The notes: generated from the sequence alone by a model not told the origin. Numbered from the stretch's first letter, positions 1 to 12,399 are shown. The stretch: DNA of 64,000 bases from Brevipalpus yothersi (GCA_003956705.1 QZCP01000423.1:186001-250000); one strand, 5' to 3'. Program-made: numbers and translations.

Positions 1-442
1 AAGAGAGCGAGATGCAATGAGACATGTAAATGTGCATATGCAGATGAAGGGAAAATAAAAAACAATAATAATTATAATCAAAAATCGTATAACAATGATA
101 GGAAAAAAATGAGCCAGAAAAGAGTCTGATGAAATGGGTAGCTATTTTTGTGAAAAAAAATAATTTTCACACACACAATGTTTGGTTGAAATAGTACATA
201 AATCTTCTAGCCAATGCCATGATGAAACCATAAACACCAGTTTCAAGATCACCATATCTCATGCACCTCAGAACAAAGCGAAAGTGTATATAAATCTGAC
301 ATACACACACATACACACCATCTCATCAACCCTTCACCCTGATTTGATTTTAGATTCTCATTATCACATTTTCTATTTTCTATTCAATCTGCTCTCGTTC
401 GTTCGTTCGTCTGTTTAATATTCTGATTCATCTCTTTTTTTT

Positions 443-445
<3 letters not shown>

Positions 446-485
<40 letters not shown>
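446..485. repeat. (TC)n microsatellite
   Basis: An almost pure TC dinucleotide tract of about 40 bp. The minus-strand open frame across it codes a run of Arg-Glu and is a repeat artefact. Confidence 0.95.
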
Positions 486-487
<2 letters not shown>

Positions 488-916
488 ATCTTTGTATTCC
501 TGATAATCTACTTTGTATTCCGTTCCCTCTCTCAATCCCTAATCTGGATTTGAAATAAATTCGTGCGTAAAATACTGGTACAAGGTCTAATTCAGATGAA
601 ATCAGAAACAATAATAACAATAATAATAAGAGTCAACCATATTCCCTGATGTTCAAGAGAATAACGCAATCAAAGTTTTGTCCTTCGGATTTCGAGGGAT
701 CAAAAACGTCAAGAACGCTGATACTCTCGATTTTCTTCCAAAATTTTGATGAAATTTGAAGGTGGGCACCAGGATGAAGAGTTGTTCATATTATTCTTCT
801 TTCGACCATTTTTAGTCTAGCTTCCATTGAATCAATTTCCTTGAATAATAGTGACCAAACACCGTTTAACTACAATCACTCAGACAAAAAAATCGTGCTG
901 ACAGTTTTGACAGTTA

Positions 917-944
917 TATGGCACATTACATGGCACATTACATG
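917..944. repeat. Short 12-bp tandem repeat
   Basis: The unit ATGGCACATTAC occurs twice in tandem, followed by a partial third copy. Confidence 0.7.
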
Positions 945-1736
945 GTGCGAATGATTTGTAGAGAACTTTCTTTCTTTCTATCTTTTCCTCTATCTACACC
1001 TCATATATACGTATATATTTTGAATGGTGTATAACTTAGGACTGAACCTAATCTTGAGAGAGAATTTTCCAGCTCTTCACATCTACTTTCACTAGCCGCC
1101 ACCCGCTTTCTTGTTTCCAATTCATGACAGGATTATCTGATAAATTATTCGACTGAAGAAAAACTCAGTTGGCTACCTATTGTGGAATCGGATCGGGATT
1201 GAACCTTCATCGAGAGCACCAGGGGAGAGAAAGAGAGAAAGAGAGAGTGATTCTCTCTCGATATTCGGTGTGATAAATTTACGAATTGGGTCATGGAACC
1301 AAGTAAGAATCTCATTCTATTACTCAAAGGGAACTTCTGGGGCTACGACAGTTGTCCAGAGCACATGTTGGGTATTATATTGGATTATGATAGAGAGAGA
1401 GAGAAAGTAATTGTTTTTGATACATGAAAAGCCCTTTTCAGCGTGAAACTTTGATTCTATCATTTTTTGCTGGTCCTTCACACTGAATTCCAAGTACCGT
1501 ATCTATCTTTTCTCATCATGTTCATTGCATGCTTCAGATATGAGGGTATTTTCTATTCCTACTCTCACTGATATATCTCAATTTTGATCCCCTCAATTAG
1601 AATATATCAGATATTCTCCCTTTCTCTCCTCATTAACTGGAACAGGAACACGTTCGATGAGTTTGGATGAAATCATTCACGATCCTTAAAAAATCTTCAG
1701 GTTTAATTTATCATACTCTTTTATTTTTAGGCATGA

Positions 1737-1821
1737 ATCTGCGAAAAGTTTGATCAAGGTTTCAAAATCTGTGGGAAAAGAGGAAAACTGGACTCAAAAT
1801 TCGCAGATAGAACCTTGATCA
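1737..1821. repeat. Two interleaved inverted repeats (pseudoknot-like order)
   Basis: ATCTGCGAA at 1737-1745 is the exact reverse complement of 1800-1808. TGATCAAGGTT at 1751-1761 is the exact reverse complement of 1811-1821. The arms alternate (1a, 2a, 1b, 2b), so both stems together would form an H-type pseudoknot rather than nested hairpins. No gene is recognised nearby. Confidence 0.6.
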
Positions 1822-3626
1822 CACGCTGTTTTCAAAATTTAAAATGTAGCATGAAAGTTTTTTTGTTCTAACTGATCATCATTTCATGTTTCACATGATT
1901 TGAGCTGTATCGTTAAGATTCCAAAGTGGTTACCCATTAGTTTTGACTTTTGCTTGCTAATTACGTTTAAATCATAGAAAAAGTTGATCTCAAAAATTTA
2001 TCTCTTAAATTAATTGACACCCAGTTAAAAATTGTTTCTTGAGAAACGATAATTTAATGATCAGTAAATTTAATGGCTTGGCCACCGATGAGTGGGCTAG
2101 TAATGGCCTCGTAAGCTGATATATACACATACACACTAATTTTTCATGAGTCTAATAAGTTCATTCGCTCTGGTTGATATGTTCGTCCTCTCTCTTACTT
2201 TCTTTCTCTTTCTCTCTCTCTTTCAGCACTCATTTTACAATCAAGCGAAGTTAAAGTAACAAGCCCATTTTCACTTCATAGCTTACTTCATTATTATTTC
2301 AATGATGATTAACGGTATTGGATTATGAAAGTTTGTTCTCCTAACGACAAAAGCCCTCTTTTTTCTCTCTTCAACAAATGGTCAAACCTTGGACCATGAA
2401 ATTGTGGCTTATCGAGCTTGGTGAGTTTGAAGAAAAAAATGCATCAGAAAGCAGGTTGAAAAGTGCCAGATATAAACTCAATTAGAGATTGAGAGAGAGA
2501 GAGACCATGTGGCGTAATCTTAAGAATATGAATTCCATTTGTCCATGAAATTCAAGTTCGGACAATTTTTTCAACAATTCACAAACGCCCTTAGCCCTCT
2601 ATCATCCACCTACCACTCCTGGAAATACACTTCTTACTCTCTCTCTCTCTCTCTTTCTCTTCACCTTTCTCTTTCTGTCTTAAATCCACCCCCAAATCAC
2701 CACGAATTACCACAAGCAATTGGAAATGGAGATAAATTTGTTTTACAAACGAAATGCCTAAAAATTTTCATTCGCATTCCTTTTTCTCCCCAATTTTTTG
2801 ATCATTTATCATCCGAAAAAAGAGTGAATGAGAAGTGTAAAGGGGAATCGAAAAAAAGGTATCCAACAGGTAAGACAGTAGTGTGGAAGCCTGAATTGAA
2901 ATATATATAATATGCACGATGGCCTCAAGGTTTTGGGAGGCCTGATGGCAGTGGATGATTTCTTTTCATTTGTATTAATCAGCATAACGCCAAACGATGG
3001 ACAAACATTTGGAAAGTGAGAGTGAAGAATTTAAAAAAAGGGATACAACAACAACAAAACAAGAGGAAAAGGATTTGGTTAATTATTTTACATGCACGAT
3101 TACAATTTATAATCATTTTCTATCTATCTTTCTATCTCTCGTACTGGGACTCATGAATAATGTCCAGCCACACGTACAAACGCAAAGGCCATCAAAAGAG
3201 AAAGTAGTGTGTTGCTCGCTGGACAAGGCTAATTTGAGCCTCACCCGAAGAACATTATTAAAACTATCATGGATAAACTTAGTGAGAGCTGGAAGAATGG
3301 TACATGATTAGTGTATGATAGTGTGGTGTGTCCAAGTATGTACAGTACCCTTTAATTGAATCAAGTCCCATTTTGGTGGCCATCAAGTCCATAGAGAAAG
3401 AGTTAGAGAGGACCGGAAAGATGGTGGAAAAATTTATGCCGCGCGACGAACAAGGTGAACGAAAAAACAAACTTGATGATCATCATCATGAAAAAAAGCA
3501 TGATAGCTAGGGAAAAAAGGATGAAATTACGGATTCCTCCTCCTTTTTATCAGATTGTTTGCAATAAAAGATGGACACGCTGCACATTAAGACGGATGGA
3601 AGGATCGGAATCGAGAATGTGAAATT

Positions 3627-3628
<2 letters not shown>

Positions 3629-3659
<31 letters not shown>
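3629..3659. repeat. (AG)n microsatellite
   Basis: A pure AG tract of about 31 bp. Confidence 0.95.
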
Positions 3660-3662
<3 letters not shown>

Positions 3663-4599
3663 GAAGGACTGATGCAAAATGAGAGGGAGAGAGAGAAAAA
3701 AATCATCACGAAAATGAATACTAAATTTAGATTTTGATCGAAGCCACTCTTCTGGATTCTTATTCTTCTTCATCTTCATCTTCTCATCTTCTTCTTTTCC
3801 GATCTCAATTACATTCGACTGGTAGATGATATTAACAACGGGAAGCCGAATTAGAAATCATCATCTTCTTTCATGATGATCAAGCGTAATCGTAAGTGAA
3901 TGAGATAATAGTGGTACTTTGAACATGATATTATTGGCCAGTAAAAAGGAGTACAGTAGTATGGTGGTAGTAGTAGTAGTCGAAGTAAATAAAGACAAAC
4001 TAAAGTAGAAGAAAAAAGAATGATGAGAGAGAAAAAAAACTTCTACATCAAATGATTCGGTTCCGCTATATCCAGGGCGAAGAAGGTGTAGAATTGGTTG
4101 TCTTAATTGTGAGGCATCATGATGCCGAATGTAGGAACCAGATTGAATGATCATCCTTCGTATGGTCATCGACATTTCTGACATTTTTCAGCTTCTCTCT
4201 CTATCTACTGTATTAGTTTGATGATGATGGTTAACCCGATTCTTTTGGGTTCTTCAATTATTTGGATTGTATCACGGTCATTCTGATTGCTATCGAACAA
4301 AACGGGTGAAAGTTCTATCTTCACTTTTCTGGATATAATTGTCCTTTTATCTTATGAGTAGAATGAACTAAAACGAAATGATGGTGTAAAAAAATTTGAT
4401 CGATGGTATGTCTTCACCTTTCTTCACTCTCTTTCTTTCTCTCTCTCATCATTTCGATCATGTTCAAGAAGTCATCGTTTTGATCATTTTGACCAGATTA
4501 AGGGAATGCTTCGAAATGCTCTTGATTGACTTTTATCGTTTAACAAGAAACGGAAAAACTAACAGTAGCTTCACTAGTTGCTTAGATGAGAATTTCTTG

Positions 4600-4602
<3 letters not shown>

Positions 4603-4670
<68 letters not shown>
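4603..4670. repeat. (GA)34 microsatellite
   Basis: An uninterrupted GA tract of 68 bp, the longest pure dinucleotide run in the window. The plus-strand frame through it is a run of Arg-Glu and is not a gene. Confidence 0.97.
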
Positions 4671-4673
<3 letters not shown>

Positions 4674-5406
4674 GGAATCAAAATACCACAACTAATTACA
4701 TCGATTCAAACACGATTTGGAATGACAATGAAGAGCATTGAAGTAGCTGAGAGGTCATCGAGGTGAAGAGTTATTCATTGATATACATCTTTAAATTGTG
4801 ACATTCATCTGGGTTTACAGTTTGATTGAAGCAGAACCCTTAGATTGATTATTACTCGATACATCATGATACATGTATGTAGATTGCCGAGCTATTCAAT
4901 AGATTTCGTCTGAAGGAAATTTTCGATAGAATTGAGCATGATCTCATATTTTTCTCTGTTGGAATTCAAAAAATTGGCAAACTTTGAGCACATTTTGAAT
5001 CGAAGTTTTTCAAAGAATTGTAAGATGAAAAAATGCTTTTTTTCTTTTTCTTCTTCTCTGATGTGGAGAAAGACAAGACAAGTCGAATTGATTGAAATTT
5101 ACATTTTGAATGATTCTTTTTCCCGGAAAAATTCATGAAGAAGTTTGAAAGAAGAGAAAGAGATGGAAAAGTTTTGGTGTATGTATCAGTTCGAATGATG
5201 CTTTCATGATGATTTCAGATCTAATAAGCAATGAGCCAACTCTATCTTGTCTACAGAGGTGAATAATTACAGATCGAAAAGAAAACTTTCCTTGAACTTG
5301 GCATAGATTATTCAAATGATTCACTTTTTCTCGAATTTCATCACACGATGTGTGAATGTAATCTGGGCATCAGATTTGGCCTAATTCATTCGAAAAAAGA
5401 AACAGA

Positions 5407-5496
5407 AAGAGAGAAAGAGAGAAAGAGAGAAAGAGAGAAAGAGAGAAAGAGAGAAAGAGAGAAAGAGAGAAAGAGAGAAAGAGAGAAAGAGAGAGA
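5407..5496. repeat. Minisatellite with 8-bp unit GAGAGAAA
   Basis: About eleven near-perfect copies of an 8-bp purine unit. The two minus-strand frames over it are Phe/Leu/Ser-rich repeat translations. Confidence 0.9.
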
Positions 5497-5667
5497 AAAC
5501 GAATAAAAAGAAATAGAGAGAAGCCTTCTTTCCGATGATCAAAACAAGAGGTAATGAAATGACCATTTTGACCCGATAGACATAGAATGACCACACAATG
5601 TGGCCAATTGGACATGCATCCTGAGATGAACTGATCTGAATCTGATGAAAAGTTTCATGCCATATTG

Positions 5668-5790
5668 TCACGCAATGAAAAACACCAAAACCAGCCTCTT
5701 TTTTCCATATCTAACGTGTATTACATGAATTACTTACAGTAATACTACAGAAGTAAGCGAAATAAGTGTATTATACTGATCATTGCGTGA
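5668..5790. repeat. Possible short inverted-repeat element
   Basis: TCACGCAATGA at 5668-5678 and its exact reverse complement at 5780-5790 bound a 123-bp AT-rich segment. This could be a miniature terminal-inverted-repeat element. I see no convincing target-site duplication and no second copy in the window, so chance is quite possible. Confidence 0.25.
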
Positions 5791-6348
5791 ATCTGAATAG
5801 ATCACATTTGAATATGTATGCAATCATTTCCGTTCTTATCATATGAACCACACATATAATTCTAAGTGATCTCTACTATGAGCTTGAGCTTGAGCTGCTG
5901 ATACTTGAGCTGACACACACACACATACATAATGGTCATTGAATAATTTTAGGCCATCCAAACTGACAACCGTTCGAAAGTTCTAACGATGTTGTACTTT
6001 GTGGCTTATTATCAAAAGTTTTTCTCTATCTCTTCAAATTTTCTACTGAGAAACACACTCACACATTCACTTATTGCTCTCTTGTCGGCTCAACACTTTG
6101 ACTATAATTTGTAACCACAAACGAGGCCGAAAAAATTTTTTTCCACCACACACACAAACTGATTCTCCTTGCTCTGGAATGGCGATCACTTTTACCTACT
6201 AATACCTCCGCCCCGATCGGCCCAAGCAAAAATCAGGCAAAGATGAGGGCGGCAAGCTCAAGGGAAGAGGAGGTAGAGGAGAGAGAAAAAAAATTTGGTG
6301 AACATATCAACAACAGTTATTATTGGTGGTATCAATAAGAGGAGCGGT

Positions 6349-6349
<1 letters not shown>

Positions 6350-6395
<46 letters not shown>
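6350..6395. repeat. (AG)n microsatellite
   Basis: A pure AG tract of about 46 bp. Confidence 0.95.
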
Positions 6396-6398
<3 letters not shown>

Positions 6399-7859
6399 AA
6401 GTTATACTACATGCGAAAAGTTTTCAGTCACCTTTTGACTGGTCAAGCTCTTCACCAACTCTTAACTCATGCCACTGATAATGGTCACTATATGTTAGAA
6501 CTTTTGCCAAACTAAGCTCGAAAATTTGTCTTCATTTTGGCCAGAGTGTGGTGATAACAACAATGCGTTTCAGGCCAAAATTATCCGCTTAGTAGTCACC
6601 ACAAAAACAATGGCCAGCCAAGGCTGATTGTGGTAGGTGTTGAGAACAATTTTCGGAATTTGGTCATCGAGTAGGGGGGAGGAGAGAGGTGAGAACAAAA
6701 CTTTTAACAATAATGAAGGTCTGAATCATACTTCCCTCACAAGAAAAAAATCGATGATTAGCAAAAGATTTAAAACAAATAGGTGAATGATTTGCATGAT
6801 AAGTAGACGCTATAATAAGTCAATTTTTTGGGAAAAGTTTCAATTGAAACATAAACAATCGATTGGGGAGCGAGAAAGCTTTTTCACTTTCTTCATGTTG
6901 CCATTATCAGCTAAGCTTATAGAGAGATAATGAAAGATTCAATGAATTGATTGGTTAATGAGAAGCTATTTTTGTGGTGGCTGATGAACTATTAGTTTTA
7001 GTTAAATATCGGTTTTAAGGAAGAATAGAAAAGAAAAAGTGAGCAATAAAATTCATATCTGTAGGGCAAGATAATCCTTTTCCTTATGGTGAGGATCGAA
7101 GTTGAAATCATTTGAAAAGCAGTAGAGAAAGAAAGAAAAAGTTGATTTTGTCATAAATATATATTGTATTCTAAGCGTAAATAAAACGTTAATGATAATC
7201 TTTTCACTCGCTTGTTCTACACTCTACACTTGATCTCACCTTCAAAATATCTCAAGATTGACAACATAATCCACAATAGTCAGAATGGAGAAAGAGAAAA
7301 ATCTCAACGGACAATCAACAGTAATGGAGGCTACATATCATCACTTTTCTTGGTCAAAGAACAATGATAAATGTGTTTTCTCACTTTTCTTCTCTCTTAC
7401 GGTCAGTATTGGACAGTTTTTGAAGTAAAAATTGAATTTGAAGGTAAAAAATTTCTGCTTTCCTACTGATGCTGGAAAATATTTCAAGTTCTAATAGTCA
7501 TGATATATTGGGAAACTTCTCTCTTATTTTTGATGCAAAACTGCCAGTGAACATGTGTAATCCAAAAGCATTTGTAACTGGTCTGTCAAATGTAATACAT
7601 TCCACTTTCGGATGGATTGAAAATCGAAAGTCTATCGAAAGATACACACGCTCGACATACTGTATATGATAAGCTGGAAAAAAAGATGTTCAGATATCGG
7701 TGATGAGGAAGCAATCAAGTGAGTCGGAAGAGTAAAGTTCGGAATTGAAAGATTGTTGCCATCATGTCCTACCTCAAAATCCAGTTATGTCTTATTTCGA
7801 TATCATGTTTACTGCCTTAAAGCAACACTCTTTTTCTTCTCTCTCATTCCATGCCTTAG

Positions 7860-7969
7860 CATGCTGGATGTCTGATTGCCGAAAAATTATCGATCAAATA
7901 GATCAGTTAGATAGTCGAGTTAATTTTATTCTCCAATCAATCAGCGACTTGAATGAACGTCAAATCGAT
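7860..7969 (+). CDS. Candidate internal exon, coiled-coil-like, family unknown
   Basis: A pyrimidine tract ending in TAG precedes position 7860 and a GTGAGTT donor follows 7969. Between them one frame is open for 36 codons after two bases. It gives an amphipathic helix-like peptide containing KIIDQIDQLDSRVNFIL, with heptad-like spacing of hydrophobic residues. No partner exon was identified and no family is recognised. A 36-codon open stretch between splice-like signals can arise by chance in AT-rich DNA, so this is only a candidate. Confidence 0.15.
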
Positions 7970-8793
7970 GTGAGTTCAGAATCGTACCTCGAATATATAT
8001 ATGTGTGTATTGGTCTGAGGCGTATTCTTTTCCGAGATCATCACTATCATCTTATCCTGAATCTCAAATTATTTGGCTATAGCTAGCTCATCCGTGATAT
8101 TTAAGTCTCAAGGCCAGATCTTAATCACAATAATTGGTCCATTAATCCAGGAAAGAAAAAGGAAATCAAAACTGTTTTGAGAAATAAAATACACACTCAT
8201 CCAGTATGCAAATTCATGCATTTTACGATTCGCTATTCGAGAACATGAACATCCTTACCTCTTTATAACAAGACTAAATCGGAAGAGGACATAACACCAC
8301 ATTAACCCATTCCATAAGCTCTCCATGACCATCTTTATCCATATTCGTGATATAAAAATTCTTCGAATGACTAATCTTGATACCCTCTCTCTCACTCATT
8401 TTCTAGCCCAATTCAATCCTTGCACAACAATAACAATCAAAAATTCCGGGAATCATAATGTGAATATGATTGCGCCTAAATGAGCAGTCAAAAATGAGTG
8501 TAAAGCGCTAAAACGAATGGGACTTGAAGAAAGAAAGAGAAAGAGAGAGAGAGATGCATGATGTCGTTCAATACTTGACGAATAAATAAATGCTCGAGGA
8601 AACGGATGATATAATCTGAAAACTGGTGAAGACAATCAGCAAATTATCAACAGATTTAGATGGTGATGATATTGCTGGCAATTTTTACTATTACTCAAAA
8701 TTTGAATCAGGTCGCTTTGACATCTACTTGTCGTTTGATTCTTTGTCCTCTCCTCCACCATTCCCATCCATTCAGACACACACACATACTTAC

Positions 8794-8884
8794 TCTCTCT
8801 TATATATGATATCTGCATATGTTCACTCAAAAGAGTAAAAATCTTGGCTCTCATTGTTGACCTGATTGTGGCTACTTGTTTCGA
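8794..8884 (-). CDS. Candidate internal exon, family unknown
   Basis: On the minus strand a pyrimidine-rich acceptor ending in CACAG precedes 8884 and a strong GTAAGTAT donor follows 8794. The 91-bp interval is open in the phase that would continue from the candidate exon at 9476-9522. The peptide (30 residues, containing MRAKIFTLLSEHMQ) matches nothing I know. Chance is a real possibility. Confidence 0.12.
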
Positions 8885-9475
8885 CTGTGAGATAGAATCA
8901 AGAGTCGTAATGTTTTCCCATAGCAGATACGGTGAGGAGGAAGACAGCGTAAAATGAATACGAATGAATGAAGAAAGAAGAACGTGGAGAGAGACATACA
9001 CACACAACCATGATGAGTGGTCCTCTTCTCTCTCATCAAGCTAATATTCTCAAAACACTAAGTACAGGCCGTAATTTTGCTATCGCTCTTTCTCTTCACA
9101 TTTTTCGGCGGCCTGTAACGTAACTAGTCGAGAGAAAGAGAGAGAGAGACTATTTTTGGGTGAGAGTAACGGAAATGCAAATACAACAAGTAATAGTGGT
9201 CACGATTGTATACATTCCGAAGAGAAGCTCATCATCACCCCATATTGAGTAGATTTTGCTCAATTTTATCACTTTACAGGTCTCAAGATATTGAGATGGA
9301 AGATATTTTTCATTAAATAGGAATATAGAATTAAGAGAAATTAATTTCTCAGTATGAACCATTCAACAACAGCGGAAGCCGGCAATGAGTGTACACTTGA
9401 TATCTCCAATACATATATGAATGAAAAATTAATTTTTTTATCTTCAAAAAGAATCAAACAAAATTGACGACTCAC

Positions 9476-10019
9476 TGTAAACTCATCCCAAAAATTCGAG
9501 AAGCCAATCATTATGAGATCAGCTGTCATTTCAATAAAAAGCAATAAAACTGGAGAAAGTATCCATCAAGTATTAAGCTTAGTTCTACATTTCATATGCG
9601 TACTACTCGTACTGATCAGACGGAAATTTACCGACAGGGTTTTGCTGGAATTTGTTTATAAGACACACTCGGTTCGGAAGTGAATTCAGTAATATTGAAT
9701 CATCCATATTGAGGTTAACATGTGAACTTGTTAGAAAAATTTTTTTATCGAAAAAAACATGGTATGAATGATGAGAAAGTTATGGAAAGTATGTAGGTAT
9801 TTGCTCGGAGGAGTTTTACCATGCGACATGGAACGAATTTTCTCTTATTTCAAGAAGTCGAATGTTAGCAATTGATCAAAATTGGTTTAGGCAGATAGAA
9901 AAATGATGATGATTAATGATAAATATAATGAATATTAACTTACCATCAGCAAGTGTGAATGAAATGAAGACAAACCAAAAAATTGTCAATGTATGGAAAC
10001 AAATATTTGAATCATTCAT
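9476..10019 (-). CDS. Candidate 5' exons of a secreted or membrane protein
   Basis: The minus-strand ATG at 10017-10019 starts a peptide whose residues 8-24 form a hydrophobic signal-like core (LTIFWFVFISFTLA). It is followed by a good GTAAGTT donor after 9944, in phase 1. A second interval, 9476-9522, lies between a CAG acceptor and a GTGAGTC donor. It supplies exactly the two bases needed to keep the frame and adds 15 residues ending in FSNFWDEFT. Further exons would lie to the left, possibly 8794-8884. The phase match and signal-like leader are encouraging, but no domain is recognised and this could still be chance. Confidence 0.25.
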
Positions 10020-10819
10020 GATGATGCTTAGGAGATGATCGCTGAAAAATTGACACTGAAAAATAATGTGACAAATAATAGTCAAACGATGTTTTTCGAG
10101 CTTCACCTTAGAGTAGTACAATTGACACTCTCATGTTCAGTTCATGGAAGGGTTGAATATCATCCGAAAAAACACACACAAAAAAATTGTTACACTGATC
10201 AAGTTTGACACTTATTTTTCAGCCAAAGTAAGCAGACAAACAGAGTGATGAACGAAAGTGAGTGTAAAAATCACATCCAAAATAGTTGGAAAAATTATCC
10301 AAAGTGGAGGAAATTGTAGTTGTAGCGGTGATTGTGATCCATGTTGGGTTAAATTTACGGAGAGCGTTGATAATTTTTTGATCTATCCGTAAACACTATT
10401 AGCCTCAATAACGAATAATCTTCGACTGAAAGGCTCAGAAAAAGAAGTCTATCGGGAAGCGTCTTCTGAGCAATTGAAATAACGTTCTCTTGGCGCTCGG
10501 AAGGAGGAGAGCGAAGAAAGAGAGAGAGAGAATGAAGAGAGAGAGAGAGAGAGAATGGAGAGAGAAGGAGAGAATTCGACTGTGAGTGAGCGAAACACGG
10601 CATCAAAAGGCCGAAATAATCTTTTAGAAAAGTTCTCAATCAACAACCTTATGGGTAGTTAACTATTGAGGCTTATTTTAGGAGAGCAGAGAATTTCGGG
10701 AAATCATGGTTGAATTGACCAGAGAAATGAGTCTCTGGATGACTCATTCATAATAGGAAGTTATCGATTTTTTATTCATTGAGCGTTGATTCAGGAATGG
10801 ATCAACTTTTCAAAATTCT
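10020..10819. other. Non-coding stretch with GA-rich tracts
   Basis: No gene is seen. Two short (GA)n patches lie at about 10,518-10,560. Frames across them are repeat translations. Confidence 0.6.
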
Positions 10820-10825
10820 TTTATT
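10820..10825 (-). terminator. Possible AATAAA poly(A) signal of the DNTTIP2/Fcf2 gene
   Basis: The minus strand reads AATAAA about 200 bases downstream of the stop codon of the Fcf2-domain gene. Confidence 0.4.
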
Positions 10826-11023
10826 AAAATGATATATTTCTTATGAAAAACTCAAAAAAACTCACATAGGTCCCATTGGCTCATCAATAAAATGCTTTCG
10901 TTTGATGGAAAATTTGTGAAAGAATTTTCCACTCTCAGCAGCTATCATGAGACAAATGTTGATCCATTTTTCCATCAAACATAATTTGAATTTACAGAAA
11001 GTTTCCAATTTTGATAGCTTTCT

Positions 11024-11615
11024 TCAAATTTTTCTACGAGGTTTTCCCTTGGTGAAGTTTCTCTCATTTCTGTTACCACCAGTCTTTGGCAGGGTCCTTT
11101 TACGACGCCTAGGTTTTGGGCCTTCTTTAGCTTCTTTCTTCATCAGTCTAGTCTTTCTCCTTATTTTTCGATAATAAGGATGCTCTTTCACAGCTTTTTT
11201 ATATCTATTCTTCAACTTCTTCCGAGAGTCCATGTCACCAAGAAGCTGTTCAACCAGATTATCTTTTCTTTCTCGATGAGGCACTCGATCATAATGTTCC
11301 AGAGGACTATCAACAACTGTACCTATTTGACAGAATTTAGATTCTTTGTCTTCTTTCTTGTAGAATCGCTTCGGATCGATAGCATTTCTCATTCGTAGCA
11401 TCATGATATCATTTTTAATTTCCTCAGAGTCAACAGCGGGCATATCAAACCATCCTTTGCCAGCGGTTTTTGAGCGCTCAATTTTCTTCTCTTTTCTCAC
11501 TTGCCTTCGACTTTTTCTATACTTTCCCACACCTTCGATATCCATTGTATATAAATTCAAATGATCTGGGAGAGAAAAGATTTTAATTAAATATGATTTA
11601 ACCTTTTCCCATCAT
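11024..11615 (-). CDS. DNTTIP2: DNTTIP2/Fcf2-family pre-rRNA processing protein
   Basis: This is a small, very basic nucleolar protein of the Fcf2 (yeast) / DNTTIP2 (TdIF2, vertebrate) family, needed for early pre-18S rRNA cleavage in the small-subunit processome. The Fcf2 signature is clear: TAGKGWFDMPA, then LRMRNAIDPKRFYKK, QIGTVVDSP and VEQLLGD. The tail is Lys/Arg-rich, as expected for nucleolar targeting. A clean in-frame ATG lies at 11545. I prefer two exons, 11603-11615 (ATGATGGGAAAAG, then GTTAAA) joined to 11024-11565 after CTCTCCCAG, because the phase fits; this gives 184 residues. Vertebrate DNTTIP2 is far longer, so this is a minimal version close to yeast Fcf2. It diverges from the ELO-like gene across about 780 bp. 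Confidence 0.88.
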
Positions 11616-12399
11616 TCTCAAAGAGATGGACACTAACCTTTTAATGACCAGCAAAACAATCAGGCAAACAGACTCTCAAAGCAACGAGAAACGATCTCCA
11701 TAGGAATTATGCCATTGTTGATCACAGAGAGAACAGTTAGACCATTTAATAATAATGTACAAAAACAAAATGTATCATATTAGTAAATTAAGAAGCTAAG
11801 ATCATCATCGAGAAGAAAGTCAAAACATGCAGTTTTCAAAACAACAACCAAAACTTCACATGCAATAAGCACGTGGCTAACATGCTGCGCGGGAAAAATA
11901 AGCCAAGTCGATTTAATTTTTCGGAAGTCGATAACATACTAAATCTAATTTAAATCATCACTACAATGGTACAATGTATAATGGTGATGTGAAGTGGTCG
12001 TCGATGTGAAATCTTCGATTTGATAGTTTTTTTCGACGAAGATGTTTACTGTTAGAAGTCATGAATGGAAGGTCTTTCAAAGAGACAAGTTTATAAGGCA
12101 TAAGTTTTCCTTATGATTAACCAGTGATCGGATCAATCATGTCTCTATTGTGAATATCTATCATTGAAAATAGAGGAAACAAATAAAATGGTATTTGACG
12201 TCGATATTTTGAAATGATTGTACAAGAGGAAAAGATTTTGATAGACGAATGTCTGTACGATTTTTCGAGCTTTCGATTGCAGCTTCTCCAGAGGTGACGA
12301 AGAACAATCGTGAAACCGTTCCCGATGGAAAGTTCAGTTTGAGATGATAGAGTTAGTTTTCCAGAATTTTCATCGAAGTTTAATCATAATTCAACCAAA
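11616..12399. other. Divergent intergenic region between DNTTIP2 and the ELO-like gene
   Basis: No open frame of note. It carries an E2F-like motif at 11889-11896 and probably holds the promoters of both flanking genes. Confidence 0.6.
11889..11896 (-). promoter_or_regulatory. E2F-consensus-like motif
   Basis: The minus strand reads TTTCCCGC, a match to the E2F/DP consensus TTTSSCGC, with GC-rich flanks unusual for this AT-rich DNA. It lies about 275 bp upstream of the DNTTIP2 start. Function is inferred from motif and position only. Confidence 0.35.

Larger units (their letters stand above)
1..9475. other. Gene-poor, microsatellite-rich left flank
   Basis: No protein family is recognisable on either strand here. 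The DNA is AT-rich and broken up by (GA)n/(CT)n tracts and CA-rich patches. Open frames exist, but most are repeat translations or lack codon structure. One splice-bracketed coiled-coil-like candidate (7860-7969, +) and one splice-bracketed minus-strand candidate (8794-8884) are described separately. The region could be intergenic, or long introns of a gene whose exons I cannot recognise. Confidence 0.6.

Noticed and set aside
3861..4184. 107-codon minus-strand frame containing a short protein-like stretch
   Set aside because: The plus strand over the same bases is equally open, the rest is repeat-derived, and neither strand matches a family.
4396..4695. 99-codon frame ending in a long Arg-Glu run
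   Set aside because: It is mostly translation of the (GA)34 tract; the upstream part has no recognisable domain.
5407..5496. Regular repeat array that could be mistaken for a CRISPR
   Set aside because: The unit is 8 bp with no unique spacers and the DNA is eukaryotic; it is a minisatellite.
5370..5671. Two overlapping minus-strand frames rich in Phe, Leu and Ser
   Set aside because: They translate the GAGAGAAA minisatellite. Both frames being open is a property of the repeat.
7469..7669. 66-codon plus-strand frame
   Set aside because: No domain, no splice context and ordinary AT-rich composition.
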